Below, piece after piece: positions 45,940 to 53,640 of a DNA stretch of 64,000 nucleotides (its first letter is position 1; the number at the start of each line of letters is the position of its first letter). A program made the translations under genes and the position numbers. The notes beneath the pieces were generated by a model, which was not told the origin of the DNA, made no database searches, and worked only from the letters and a program-made list of their open reading frames with translations. Origin of the DNA: Modestobacter sp. VKM Ac-2986 (GTDB lineage: Bacteria; Actinomycetota; Actinomycetes; Mycobacteriales; Geodermatophilaceae); assembly GCF_026967795.1 (NCBI RefSeq), contig NZ_JAPVBH010000002.1, positions 310,001 to 374,000 on the forward strand, read 5' to 3'.

Positions 45940-46299
45940 TCAGTGGAACGAGTCGCCGCAGGCGCAGGAGCCGCCGGCGTTCGGGTTGTCGATCGTGAAG
46001 CCCTGCTTCTCGATGGTGTCGACGAAGTCGATCGTCGCGCCGCCGAGGTAGGGGGTGCTCATGCGGTCGACGATGACCTCGACGCCGCCGTACTCGAAGG
46101 TCTGGTCACCGTCGAGGAAGCGCTCGTCGAAGAAGAGCTGGTAGCGCAGGCCGGAGCAGCCACCGGGCTGGACGGCGATGCGCAGCCGCAGGTCGTCGCG
46201 ACCCTCCTGCTCCAGCAGGGCCTTCACCTTGGACGCGGCGGGGGCGCTGAGGATGACGTCGGTGGTCGTGCCGGGGGCCTGCGTGTCCTGAACGGTCAT
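45940..46299 (-). CDS. erpA: A-type iron-sulfur cluster carrier (ErpA/HesB-like)
   Basis: A 119-residue HesB/IscA-fold protein. The three cluster-binding cysteines are in PGGCSGLRYQLFF and the C-terminal GGSCACGDSFH (CxC). It accepts Fe-S clusters and hands them to targets such as the Rieske protein or other enzymes. It matches Rv2204c in sequence type and place. ATG 46299 has GGGAGG about 10 nt upstream; a longer N-terminal extension in frame lacks a ribosome site. The terminator on its 3' side is shared with the lipoprotein gene. Confidence 0.9.
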   Translation of the reverse strand: MTVQDTQAPGTTTDVILSAPAASKVKALLEQEGRDDLRLRIAVQPGGCSGLRYQLFFDERFLDGDQTFEYGGVEVIVDRMSTPYLGGATIDFVDTIEKQGFTIDNPNAGGSCACGDSFH

Positions 46300-46504
46300 G
46301 TTGTGGTCCTCCCACACTCGAGGGTGTGCTGCTCGGCCCGCCACGGGGACGGACTCCTGCCATCAATGAGCACTGACGGCCAACACCGCCGGAGCGGAGC
46401 TGCTTCCCACTGTACGGCGCCGATGCCGGGCGGGACAGCAACCGCACCCCACCCGGAGAGGGCACGAGGGTCCACGACGGCACGGGAGGGGGCCCGTGGC
46501 CACG

Positions 46505-46510
46505 TAGACT
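46505..46510 (+). promoter_or_regulatory. -10 hexamer TAGACT, leaderless promoter of the DUF3043 gene
   Basis: TAGACT lies 8 nt before GTG 46519. Confidence 0.55.
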
Positions 46511-46518
46511 CCACAGCC

Positions 46519-47127
46519 GTGAAGCTCCGCCTGCCCGGCCGCCGCGCCGACACCTCGACGCCGGACACGACCGTCGTCACCCCGCACGGCTCGACGGCCG
46601 TCGGCGCGGGCAAGGGCCGCCCGACCCCCAAGCGCAACGAGGCCCAGGGACGCCGCACCGGGCCGGTCCCGCCGCCGCCGACCACGCGCAAGGAGGCCTA
46701 CCGGCGCCAGCGCGAGCAGCAGCTGGCCGGCCGGGGCAGCGCCCGCGAGGCAGCGGCCCGCGGCGACGACAGCGCGCTGACCCCCCGCGACCGGGGCCCC
46801 GAGCGCCGGCTGGTGCGCGACATCGTCGACGCCCGCCGCAACCTGGGCAGCTTCTTCCTGGTCATCGCCGCCTTGCTGCTGGTCAGCCTGGTCGTGCCCA
46901 GCCAGTCGCTGCAGGTGTACTCGTCGCTCCTGCTCTACGCGTTCTTCCTCGTGCTGATCGTCGACTCGATCGTGCTGGGCCGGAAGATCAAGGCCAAGGT
47001 CACCGAGCGGTTCCCGAACACCACGCAGAAGCACCGGAGCCTGATGTTCTACGGGATCAGCCGCGCCACGATGGTCCGCCGCTGGCGGTACCCCAAGCCC
47101 CAGGTCGCCCTCGGCGCCGAGGTCTGA
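46519..47127 (+). CDS. DUF3043 membrane protein
   Basis: A 202-residue protein of the DUF3043 family (Rv2206 type). The N-terminal half is basic and polar with the family signature GKGRPTPKRNEAQGRR followed by PPPPTTRKEAYRRQREQ (about 35-80). Two adjacent membrane helices are at about residues 115-155 (NLGSFFLVIAALLLVSLVV and VYSSLLLYAFFLVLIVDSIV). A basic C-terminal region ends RRWRYPKPQV. Function is unknown. The GTG is supported by TAGACT 8 nt upstream. It is followed by a hairpin. Confidence 0.85.
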   Translation: MKLRLPGRRADTSTPDTTVVTPHGSTAVGAGKGRPTPKRNEAQGRRTGPVPPPPTTRKEAYRRQREQQLAGRGSAREAAARGDDSALTPRDRGPERRLVRDIVDARRNLGSFFLVIAALLLVSLVVPSQSLQVYSSLLLYAFFLVLIVDSIVLGRKIKAKVTERFPNTTQKHRSLMFYGISRATMVRRWRYPKPQVALGAEV

Positions 47128-47131
47128 CGGA

Positions 47132-47163
47132 GGACCCCCTCGCCTGCGCCTTGCGAGGGGGCC
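47132..47163 (+). terminator. Hairpin after the DUF3043 gene
   Basis: A 9-bp stem (47135-47143 with 47153-47161), 9-nt loop, just after the stop. The first 19 nt from the stop are identical to those after the YihY gene at 50.3 kb. Confidence 0.7.
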
Positions 47164-47187
47164 GGGGTCGTTAGCCACGCTCAGGGC

Positions 47188-47193
47188 TAACGT
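47188..47193 (+). promoter_or_regulatory. -10 hexamer TAACGT, leaderless promoter of the aldo/keto reductase gene
   Basis: TAACGT lies 6 nt before GTG 47200. Confidence 0.6.
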
Positions 47194-47199
47194 CGGGTC

Positions 47200-48183
47200 G
47201 TGCAGACACGACGCCTCGGCCGCAGCGGCCTGACCATCTCCGAGATCGCCTACGGCAACTGGCTCACCCACGGCAGCCAGGTCGAGGAGGACGCCGCGCA
47301 CGCCTGCGTGCGGGCCGCCCTCGACGTCGGGATCACCACCTTCGACACCGCCGACGTCTACGCCGGCACCAGGGCCGAGTCGGTGCTGGGCCGCGCACTG
47401 GCCGGGCAGCGCCGCGAGGGCCTGGAGGTCTTCACCAAGGTCTACTGGCCCACCGGGCCCGGCGCCAACGACCGTGGGCTGTCCCGCAAGCACATCATCG
47501 AGAGCTGCAACGCCTCGCTGCAGCGGCTGCAGACCGACTACGTCGACCTCTACCAGGCGCACCGCTACGACGCCTCGGTGCCGCTGGAGGAGACGATGAC
47601 CGCCTTCGCCGACCTCGTGCGCCAGGGCAAGGTGCTCTACCTGGGCGTCTCGGAGTGGCGCGCCGAGGAGATCGCCGCGGCCGCCGAGCTGGCCCGCGAG
47701 CTGAAGGTCCAGCTGATCAGCAACCAGCCGCAGTACTCGATGCTGTGGCGGGTGATCGAGGCCGAGGTGGTGCCCACCAGCGAGCAGGAGGGCCTGTCCC
47801 AGATCGTCTGGTCGCCGCTGGCGCAGGGCGTGCTGACCGGCAAGTACCTGCCCGGTCAGCAGCCGCCGGCCGACAGCCGCGGCGGGCACGCCACCGTGGG
47901 CGGCTCGATGAAGGGCTACCTCACCGATGACGTGCTGACCCGGGTCCAGCAGCTGCGCCCGATCGCCGACGAGCTGGGCCTGTCGATGGCGCAGCTGGCG
48001 GTCGCCTGGGTGCTGCAGAACTCCAACGTCGCCGCGGCGATCATCGGGGCCAGCCGTCCCGAGCAGGTGCACGACAACGTCAAGGCCGCCGGCGTCACCC
48101 TGCCGGCCGAGGTGCTCACCCGCATCGACGACGTCCTCGGCGACGTCGTCGAGCGCGACCCGGCCAAGACCAGCCGGGGCTAG
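47200..48183 (+). CDS. Aldo/keto reductase (Kv-beta-like family)
   Basis: A 327-residue NADPH-dependent TIM-barrel oxidoreductase close to the YghZ/Kv-beta group. The catalytic tetrad is visible: Asp and Tyr in ITTFDTADVYAGTRAES, Lys in EVFTKVYWPTG, His in VDLYQAHRYD. The cofactor-binding end reads IVWSPLAQGVLTGKYLPGQ and AIIGASRPEQVHDNVKA. It likely reduces reactive aldehydes. GTG 47200 is leaderless (TAACGT 6 nt upstream). A hairpin separates it from the convergent small gene. Confidence 0.9.
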   Translation: MQTRRLGRSGLTISEIAYGNWLTHGSQVEEDAAHACVRAALDVGITTFDTADVYAGTRAESVLGRALAGQRREGLEVFTKVYWPTGPGANDRGLSRKHIIESCNASLQRLQTDYVDLYQAHRYDASVPLEETMTAFADLVRQGKVLYLGVSEWRAEEIAAAAELARELKVQLISNQPQYSMLWRVIEAEVVPTSEQEGLSQIVWSPLAQGVLTGKYLPGQQPPADSRGGHATVGGSMKGYLTDDVLTRVQQLRPIADELGLSMAQLAVAWVLQNSNVAAAIIGASRPEQVHDNVKAAGVTLPAEVLTRIDDVLGDVVERDPAKTSRG

Positions 48184-48191
48184 CGGTACCT

Positions 48192-48236
48192 GCCCTCCCG
48201 CCCCTCGCGTGCCCGCACGTCGTGGGACGGGAGGGC
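48192..48236. terminator. Hairpin between aldo/keto reductase and small hypothetical gene
   Basis: A 9-bp stem (48192-48200 with 48228-48236) with a loop that holds a smaller CGTG/CACG stem. Confidence 0.5.
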
Positions 48237-48243
48237 CTTCGCG

Positions 48244-48456
48244 CTACGAGGCCGCCAGGCCCATCGGGCCGTAGACGCGCTCGCCGTCGCGCTGGAGGGT
48301 GACCGTGGCGATCCCGCGCTCGAGCAGGTCGCGCCAGGCCTCCCCCAGCCAGGACTCCGCGTCGCCCTGGTTGTCGCACGCCGGCACCTCCACACCGAGC
48401 GTGGCGGGGTCCACGGGCGCGCCCGTCGGGTCTTCCAGCTGCCAGGTCCAGCTCAT
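48244..48456 (-). CDS. Small conserved hypothetical protein
   Basis: A 70-residue soluble acidic protein: MSWTWQLEDPTGAPVDP, then GDAESWLGEAWRDLLERGI and ATVTLQRDGERVYGPMGL. It looks like a complete small alpha/beta fold with several Trp residues. I recognise it only as a type seen widely in actinobacteria, without known function. It is supported by a TAGCCT hexamer 6 nt before the ATG, normal codon usage and a hairpin just beyond its stop. Confidence 0.75.
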   Translation of the reverse strand: MSWTWQLEDPTGAPVDPATLGVEVPACDNQGDAESWLGEAWRDLLERGIATVTLQRDGERVYGPMGLAAS

Positions 48457-48462
48457 GCGGCG

Positions 48463-48468
48463 AGGCTA
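48463..48468 (-). promoter_or_regulatory. -10 hexamer TAGCCT, leaderless promoter of the 70-residue protein gene
   Basis: TAGCCT on the minus strand lies 6 nt before ATG 48456. Confidence 0.6.
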
Positions 48469-48510
48469 GCGAGGACGACGGCCCGGCGCCGGGCCGATGG
48501 CGTCGATCTT

Positions 48511-48538
48511 GGTTTACCCGGTGAGTCGATCGGGGCAT
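48511..48538 (+). promoter_or_regulatory. Candidate SigF/SigB-type stress promoter
   Basis: GGTTT (48511-48515), 17 nt, then GGGCAT (48533-48538). The actinobacterial SigF/SigB consensus is GGTTT-N15-17-GGGTAT. It is about 45 nt upstream of the DUF3618 ATG and its ribosome site. One mismatch in the -10. Confidence 0.45.
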
Positions 48539-48580
48539 GGGAGACGCGCACCGCTTGCGCCCCGAGACCGCGGAGGACCC

Positions 48581-48835
48581 ATGAGCAAGCCCACCCCTGC
48601 GGACATCCAGGCCGAGATCGACGCGACCCGTGAGCGACTGGGCGAGACCGTCGACCAGCTCGCCGCGCGGCTCGACGTACCGGCCCGCACCCGGGCGCGA
48701 CTGACGGAGAGCGCGCTGCGCACCCGCGACACCGCGGTGGAGACCTACCGCGAGAACCCGCCGGCCGTGATGGGGGCCGCCGCGGCCCTGCTCACCGCGG
48801 TCGTGGGCCTCGTCATCTGGAGGAGCAAGCGATGA
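48581..48835 (+). CDS. DUF3618 protein
   Basis: An 84-residue protein matching DUF3618. Family start PADIQAEIDATRERLGETVDQLAARLDVPARTR forms amphipathic helices with the E-x7-L-x2-T-V-D pattern (residues about 5-37). One membrane helix ends the protein (AAAALLTAVVGLVIWRS). It is first in a three-gene set with DUF4235 and YihY that is often stress-induced in actinobacteria. ATG 48581 has CGGAGGA upstream. The stop overlaps the next ATG (ATGA). Molecular role unknown; a membrane-associated scaffold is a guess. Confidence 0.85.
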   Translation: MSKPTPADIQAEIDATRERLGETVDQLAARLDVPARTRARLTESALRTRDTAVETYRENPPAVMGAAAALLTAVVGLVIWRSKR

Positions 48836-49104
48836 GCAAGACCGCCAAGGCCGTCTACCGCCCCATCGGCCTGATCGGCAGCCTCGTGGCCAGCTCGATC
48901 GCCGCGACCCTGTTCCAGGTGGTGTGGAAGAAGGTCACCCGTCGGGACGACGCCCCCACCGCCATGCAGAGCGAGTACCGGCTGCGGGAGATCCTCGTGG
49001 CCTCCGCCGTCCGCGGTGCGATCGTCGCCGTCGTGAAGGCCCTGGTCAGCCGGGGCGGTGCCCGTGGCTTCACCAAGCTGACCGGCGCCTGGCCCGGCGA
49101 CTGA
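48832..49104 (+). CDS. DUF4235 membrane protein
   Basis: A 90-residue DUF4235 protein. RPIGLIGSLVASSIAATLFQVVWKKVTRRDDAPTA carries the first helix and the conserved W-K-x-V-T motif. REILVASAVRGAIVAVVKALVSRGGARGFTKLTG is the second helix with its family GA-x-x-A end. It overlaps DUF3618 by 4 nt (ATGA), so both are made together. Function unknown, usually next to DUF3618. Confidence 0.87.
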   Translation: MSKTAKAVYRPIGLIGSLVASSIAATLFQVVWKKVTRRDDAPTAMQSEYRLREILVASAVRGAIVAVVKALVSRGGARGFTKLTGAWPGD

Positions 49105-49153
49105 CCCCCCGCCACCCCCCCGTCCCGCCTCCAGACACGAAGGAACGCCCCCG

Positions 49154-50341
49154 ATGGTGGACACCACCGACAACGCCGTCGAGCGCATCCGTCAGCGCGT
49201 GCAGGAGAAGGCCGCGCGCCGGGCGGCTGCCCGGGCGGGCGCCGACCGCGCCACGGACCCGGCGCCCTACACGGGTGCGACGACCGCCACGGTGGTGGCC
49301 ACCGAGCGCCAGGAGGCCCAGCGCCCGGCGCCGGAGGTGCCCAGTGAGGCCGAGCTGCCCGGTGTGCAGGCGGAGAAGCCCACCGACATCCCCGCGCGCG
49401 GCTGGGTGCAGATCGTCAAGCGTGCCTGGGCGGAGAACGGCGCCGACAACATGCCGATCATCGGCGGCGGCGTGGCCTTCTTCGGCTTCCTGGCGATCTT
49501 CCCGGCGCTGATCGCGGCCATCTCCCTCTACGGCCTCATCGCCTCACCGGAGACGGTGGCCAGCCAGATCGAGTCGCTGTCGGGCCAGCTGCCCGAGAGC
49601 GCCCAGTCACTGCTGGCCGACCAGCTCACCGCCATCACGTCCAACAGCGGCGGCGCGCTGACGCTGAGCCTGATCATCTCCATCGCCGGTGCGCTGTGGA
49701 GCGCCTCCGGCGGCGTCGGGAACCTGATCAAGGCCGTCAACATCGCCTACGACGAGGTCGAGACCCGCAACTTCCTCAAGCTGCGGCTGCTCTCCCTGGC
49801 GTTGACCCTGGGCGCCATCGTCTTCGTCCTGATCACCTTCTCCCTGGTGGCCGTCGTCCCGGTGGTGCTCGACGCCCTGCCGCTGGGGGTCTTCGGCACG
49901 ATCCTGGCCCAGGTCATCCGCTGGGGGCTGCTGCTCGGGGTGATGGCCGGGGCACTGTCGGTGCTCTACCGGGTCGCCCCCGACCGTGACGCCCCCAAGT
50001 TCCGCTGGGTCAGCCTGGGCTCGGTCTTCGTCACCGTCATCTGGGCGGCGATCAGCCTGCTGTTCAGCTTCTACGTCGACAACTTCGGGTCCTACGACAA
50101 GACCTACGGGGCCATCGCCGGCGTCATCGTGCTGATGCTGTGGCTGCAGCTGACCGTCTTCCTGGTGCTGCTGGGCGCGGAGATCAACTCCGAGACCGAG
50201 CACCAGACCGCGGTGGACACCACCAAGGGCGAGCCCCAGCCCATGGGCGAGCGCGACGCGACGATGGCCGACGAGGTCGCCGACCCGCCCGTACCGGACA
50301 AGAAGGACGAGGAGGAGGCGAAGGCCAAGGCCAACGCCTGA
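49154..50341 (+). CDS. YihY/BrkB family inner-membrane protein
   Basis: A 395-residue six-helix membrane protein. A polar N-terminal region (about 1-80) precedes the domain. Family motifs: GWVQIVKRAWAENGADNMPI, GGGVAFFGFLAIFPALIAAI (helix 1), SGGVGNLIKAVNIAYDEVETR, the helix pair LLGVMAGALSVLYRVAPDRD, and YGAIAGVIVLMLWLQLTVFLVLLGAEINSE. The C-terminal tail is highly charged. Once annotated RNase BN, the family is really an integral membrane protein of unclear role. It follows DUF4235 after 49 nt, with GAAGGAA upstream of the ATG, as the last gene of the operon. Confidence 0.9.
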   Translation: MVDTTDNAVERIRQRVQEKAARRAAARAGADRATDPAPYTGATTATVVATERQEAQRPAPEVPSEAELPGVQAEKPTDIPARGWVQIVKRAWAENGADNMPIIGGGVAFFGFLAIFPALIAAISLYGLIASPETVASQIESLSGQLPESAQSLLADQLTAITSNSGGALTLSLIISIAGALWSASGGVGNLIKAVNIAYDEVETRNFLKLRLLSLALTLGAIVFVLITFSLVAVVPVVLDALPLGVFGTILAQVIRWGLLLGVMAGALSVLYRVAPDRDAPKFRWVSLGSVFVTVIWAAISLLFSFYVDNFGSYDKTYGAIAGVIVLMLWLQLTVFLVLLGAEINSETEHQTAVDTTKGEPQPMGERDATMADEVADPPVPDKKDEEEAKAKANA

Positions 50342-50344
50342 CGG

Positions 50345-50402
50345 AGGACCCCCTCGGCCCCCACCGCTCCCGAGCTCGCAACGGACCCCTACGAGGGGGC
50401 CT
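50345..50402. terminator. Hairpin between YihY and gcvT
   Basis: 8-bp stem (50349-50356 with 50392-50399), extended by 3 bp across a bulged A, with a 35-nt loop. It is weaker than the others. Shares its first 19 nt after the stop with the hairpin at 47.1 kb. Confidence 0.45.
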
Positions 50403-51520
50403 CAGCGGACATGGGACTCCACGAACGGGGGCTTGCGGACGACGACGGGCTGCGGGCGGCCGCGGACGTCGACGGCCACCTCGTCACCCTCGGTGAGACC
50501 CGCGTCGGTGTCGAGCAGGGCGAGGGCGATCCCGGTCCGCAGCGTCGGGGAGAACGTCCCGCTGGTCACCTCACCGACCGTGCTCCCGTCGGCGGACAGC
50601 ACGGCCATCCCCGGCCGCGGGATGCCCCGGCCGGGCGCCTGCAGGCCCCACAGCTGGCGGGCAGGGCCGGCCGCCTTCTCCGCCACCAGCGCCTCCCGGC
50701 CCCAGAACGCGTCCTTCCCCCAGCCCACGGCCCAGCCGGAGCGGGCCTGGTTCGGGGTGATGTCCAGCGACAGCTCGTGGCCGTGCAGCGGGTAGCCCAT
50801 CTCGGTGCGCAGGGTGTCCCGGGCGCCGAGGCCGCAGGGCCGGATCTGCTCGGGCTCGCCAGCGGCCAGGAGGGCGTCCCACAGCGCGCCGGCCCGCTCG
50901 GCGGCGACCAGCAGTTCGTAGCCGTGCTCGCCGGTGTAGCCGGTACGGCAGACGGTCACCTCGTCACCGCCCGAGCCGGGGGTCTCGGCGAAGGACATGT
51001 AGGACAGCTCGCCGGGCAGGCCCACCGCGGCCAGCACCTCCGCCGCCCGCGGGCCCTGCAGGGCGAGGACGGCGACCTCGGTGTGCCGGTCGGTCACGGT
51101 GAGCCCGGCCGGCGCCGCCGCGGACAGCCGCGCGAGGACGTCGGCGGCGTTGGCGGCGTTGGGCACCAACAGGACGTCGTCCGGGCCGTGCAGGTAGACG
51201 ATCAGGTCGTCGACGACGCCCCCGGCCTGGGGACCGTCGGCCACGCAGCACAGCGTGTACTGCGCCTGACCGGGGCCGATCCGCGTCAGGTCGTTGGTCA
51301 GGCACGAGTTCACGAAGTCGGCCGCACCGGGGCCGCGCACGGTCGCCGTGCCCAGGTGGGAGACGTCGAAGAGACCGACGCCCCCACGCACCGCCGTGTG
51401 CTCGGCGATCACCCCGCCGCCGGCGTACTCGATCGGCATCGACCAGCCGCCGAAGTCCGCGAACTTCGCGCCGGCGGCGACGTGCCGGTCGTGCAGGGGC
51501 GACAGGAGAGGGGAGGTCAC
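50402..51520 (-). CDS. gcvT: Glycine cleavage system T protein (aminomethyltransferase)
   Basis: A 372-residue GcvT. It moves the aminomethyl group from lipoyl-H protein to THF, giving methylene-THF and ammonia. Features: [22 protein letters not shown] at the N-terminus, [18 protein letters not shown], the folate-site [15 protein letters not shown] near residue 190, [17 protein letters not shown] (Arg/Glu of the active site) and the C-terminal [12 protein letters not shown]. GcvP and GcvH genes are not in the window, so the operon is split. The GTG has TAGCGT 8 nt upstream, so it is leaderless. It is divergent from the aminopeptidase gene, as with Rv2211c and Rv2213. Confidence 0.94.
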   Translation of the reverse strand: MTSPLLSPLHDRHVAAGAKFADFGGWSMPIEYAGGGVIAEHTAVRGGVGLFDVSHLGTATVRGPGAADFVNSCLTNDLTRIGPGQAQYTLCCVADGPQAGGVVDDLIVYLHGPDDVLLVPNAANAADVLARLSAAAPAGLTVTDRHTEVAVLALQGPRAAEVLAAVGLPGELSYMSFAETPGSGGDEVTVCRTGYTGEHGYELLVAAERAGALWDALLAAGEPEQIRPCGLGARDTLRTEMGYPLHGHELSLDITPNQARSGWAVGWGKDAFWGREALVAEKAAGPARQLWGLQAPGRGIPRPGMAVLSADGSTVGEVTSGTFSPTLRTGIALALLDTDAGLTEGDEVAVDVRGRPQPVVVRKPPFVESHVR

Positions 51521-51528
51521 GACCCGCC

Positions 51529-51534
51529 ACGCTA
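51529..51534 (-). promoter_or_regulatory. -10 hexamer TAGCGT, leaderless promoter of gcvT
   Basis: TAGCGT on the minus strand lies 8 nt before GTG 51520. It is separated by 44 bp from the divergent aminopeptidase hexamer. Confidence 0.6.
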
Positions 51535-51578
51535 GTGGTCGCTGCCACGCCGGTCGTACGCCGTCCTCACGTCCTCCC

Positions 51579-51584
51579 TACGAT
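51579..51584 (+). promoter_or_regulatory. -10 hexamer TACGAT, leaderless promoter of the aminopeptidase gene
   Basis: TACGAT lies 6 nt before GTG 51591. Confidence 0.6.
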
Positions 51585-51590
51585 CGTCGC

Positions 51591-53105
51591 GTGCCGCCGA
51601 CGATCTCCGCCACCGACCGCCCGCTCGAGAAGCTCTCCGCCGACGCCGTCGTCGTCGGGATCGGCCAGGGGCCGAACGGCCTGCTCAGCACGCCGGGGGC
51701 CGACGCGCTCGACCGGCTGCTCGGTGGCCGGCTGCTCGCCGCGCTGACCGACCTGGGCGCCCGCGGCGCCGAGGGCGAGGTCACCAAGCTCCCCACGTTC
51801 GGCCAGGGGCCGTTCCCGGTCGTGGCGGTCGCCGGTCTCGGCGCCCCGCAGGCCGGTGGTGGCTGGTCCCCCGAGGCGGTCCGCCAAGCCGCCGGCTCGG
51901 CGAGCCGCGCGCTGACCGGCCGCGGCTCGGTCGTCACGCTGCTGGCCGCCGTCGGTGGCGCGCCGGACGCCGAGCGCCTGCACGCCGTCGGTGAGGGCTC
52001 CCTGCTGGGCGCCTACGAGTTCACCGCCTACAAGTCCGCGCTGCCCGCCGACCGGCCCACCCCGCCGTCGTCGTTCGAGCTCGTCGTCCCCGACGCCGGC
52101 GCCGCCAAGGGCCCGCTGGCCAGGGTGCGCGCCGTGGCCCAGGCCGTCACGTTGGTCCGCGACCTGGTCAACACCCCGCCCAACGACCTGTACCCGGCCG
52201 AGCTGGCCGCCCGCGGCGCCGCTGCGGGCAAGAAGGCCGGGCTGTCGGTCGAGGTGCTCGACGAGAAGGCGCTCCTGGCCGGTGGCTACGGCGGCATCCT
52301 GGCCGTCGGCGGTGGGTCCTCGCGCCCGCCGCGGCTGCTGCGCATGGAGTACCGGGGCAAGAAGGCGCGGACGAGCGTGGCGCTGGTCGGCAAGGGCATC
52401 ACCTTCGACAGCGGTGGCATCTCGATCAAGCCCGCCGCGCACATGGAGGACATGAAGAGCGACATGGCCGGCGCCGCGGCCGTCATCGCCACCGCGTGCC
52501 TGGTCGCCGAGCTCGGCCTCCCCGTCGACGTCACCGCCACCGTCCCGATCGCGGAGAACATGCCCAGCGGCACCGCCTACCGCCCGGCCGACGTGGTCAC
52601 CTTCCGCAACGGGAAGAAGGCCGAGATCACCAACACCGACGCCGAGGGCCGCGTCGTGCTCGCCGACGCGATCTGCCGCGCGGTCGAGGACTCCCCCGCC
52701 CACCTGCTGGAGACCTCCACGCTCACCGGCGCGCAGCTGGTGGCGCTGGGCACCCGCACGTCCGGCGTCATGGGCAGCGACGACCTGCGCGACGCCGTCG
52801 TGGCCGCCAGCAAGCGCAGTGGCGAGCCGATGTGGCCCATGCCGCTGCCCGCCGAGCTGCGCCGCGGCCTGGACTCGTCGGTGGCCGACCTGGTCAACGC
52901 CAACCCCGACCGGATGGGCGGGATGCTCGTGGGCGGGCACTTCCTCGCCGAGTTCGTCCCCTCGGGCCTGCCGTGGGCGCACATCGACGTGGCGGGCCCG
53001 GCCTACAACACCGGCAGCCCCTGGGGGCACACGCCCAAGGGCGGCACCGGCGTCCCGGTCCGCACCCTGCTGGCCACCATCGAGGACCTCATCGCCCAGG
53101 CCTGA
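51591..53105 (+). CDS. pepA: Leucyl aminopeptidase (M17)
   Basis: A 504-residue cytosolic aminopeptidase. The N-terminal macro-like domain (about 1-170) is followed by the catalytic half. ALVGKGITFDSGGISIKPAAHMEDMKSDM (about 264-292) provides Lys and Asp metal ligands. NTDAEGRVVLADAI (about 345-358) is the M17 signature with Asp/Glu ligands and the catalytic Arg. It removes N-terminal residues in peptide turnover and, in mycobacteria (PepB, Rv2213), glutathione-type peptides. GTG 51591 is leaderless (TACGAT 6 nt upstream). The usual hexameric enzyme length fits. Confidence 0.94.
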   Translation: MPPTISATDRPLEKLSADAVVVGIGQGPNGLLSTPGADALDRLLGGRLLAALTDLGARGAEGEVTKLPTFGQGPFPVVAVAGLGAPQAGGGWSPEAVRQAAGSASRALTGRGSVVTLLAAVGGAPDAERLHAVGEGSLLGAYEFTAYKSALPADRPTPPSSFELVVPDAGAAKGPLARVRAVAQAVTLVRDLVNTPPNDLYPAELAARGAAAGKKAGLSVEVLDEKALLAGGYGGILAVGGGSSRPPRLLRMEYRGKKARTSVALVGKGITFDSGGISIKPAAHMEDMKSDMAGAAAVIATACLVAELGLPVDVTATVPIAENMPSGTAYRPADVVTFRNGKKAEITNTDAEGRVVLADAICRAVEDSPAHLLETSTLTGAQLVALGTRTSGVMGSDDLRDAVVAASKRSGEPMWPMPLPAELRRGLDSSVADLVNANPDRMGGMLVGGHFLAEFVPSGLPWAHIDVAGPAYNTGSPWGHTPKGGTGVPVRTLLATIEDLIAQA

Positions 53106-53112
53106 CCCGGCC

Positions 53113-53145
53113 GGGCCCTGCCGCCCTCACCGGGCGGCAGGGCCC
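53113..53145. terminator. Hairpin after the aminopeptidase gene
   Basis: A perfect 14-bp stem (53113-53126 with 53132-53145) with a 5-nt loop. Its right arm lies in the last codons of the convergent small gene. Confidence 0.75.
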
Positions 53146-53483
53146 TGGGGGTGGTCGCGGTTCCAGTCGCGCATGCGCTGGGGGTAGCCGGTCACCTGTG
53201 CGTCGTACACCGGGACGGCGAGGTCGCGGGACAGCCTGCGGGCGGTCTCGGGCCCGTCGATGCGCCGGCGCGTCCACTCCCCGTCGGCGGCCACCAGCAG
53301 GATCGTCGTCTCGGTGACGGCGGTGCGGGGCTCGACGAAGCCCTCGACGCCGCGCCGGGTCGACACGAACTCCTCCAGGTGCCGGACGTCGGCGGACCCC
53401 GACGCACGGTCCAGCGTGCCGCGCCGGCCCGGCCCGGCCTCGGGTCGCGCGCGGCGCCCACGCAGTCGGTCGACCAGTCCCAT
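53127..53483 (-). CDS. Conserved hypothetical protein
   Basis: A 118-residue soluble protein with a basic N-terminus (MGLVDRLRGRRARPE) and a folded part from about residue 35: DVRHLEEFVSTRRGVEGFVEP, TTILLVAADGEWTRRRIDGP, RRLSRDLAVPVYDAQVTGYP and the C-terminal QRMRDWNRDHP. This pattern is familiar from an actinobacterial family of unknown function often placed before the lpd gene. It is divergent from lpdA with about 157 bp between. No catalytic motif is seen. Start ATG 53483 has only a weak GGGAG-like site. Confidence 0.72.
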   Translation of the reverse strand: MGLVDRLRGRRARPEAGPGRRGTLDRASGSADVRHLEEFVSTRRGVEGFVEPRTAVTETTILLVAADGEWTRRRIDGPETARRLSRDLAVPVYDAQVTGYPQRMRDWNRDHPQGPAAR

Positions 53484-53640
53484 GCCCTGCTCCCGTCCCC
53501 GGTGTCGCGCGCTGCACGGCGACGTTCGCAGCTGGTGAACGGAGCACCCGGACGTGTCGTTCCCGGGAGTGGCAGGATGGGCAGGCGCACGATCGTTGTG
53601 CCCGGCACCACACCGGGTCACCCAGCACTGAGGAGCACTT

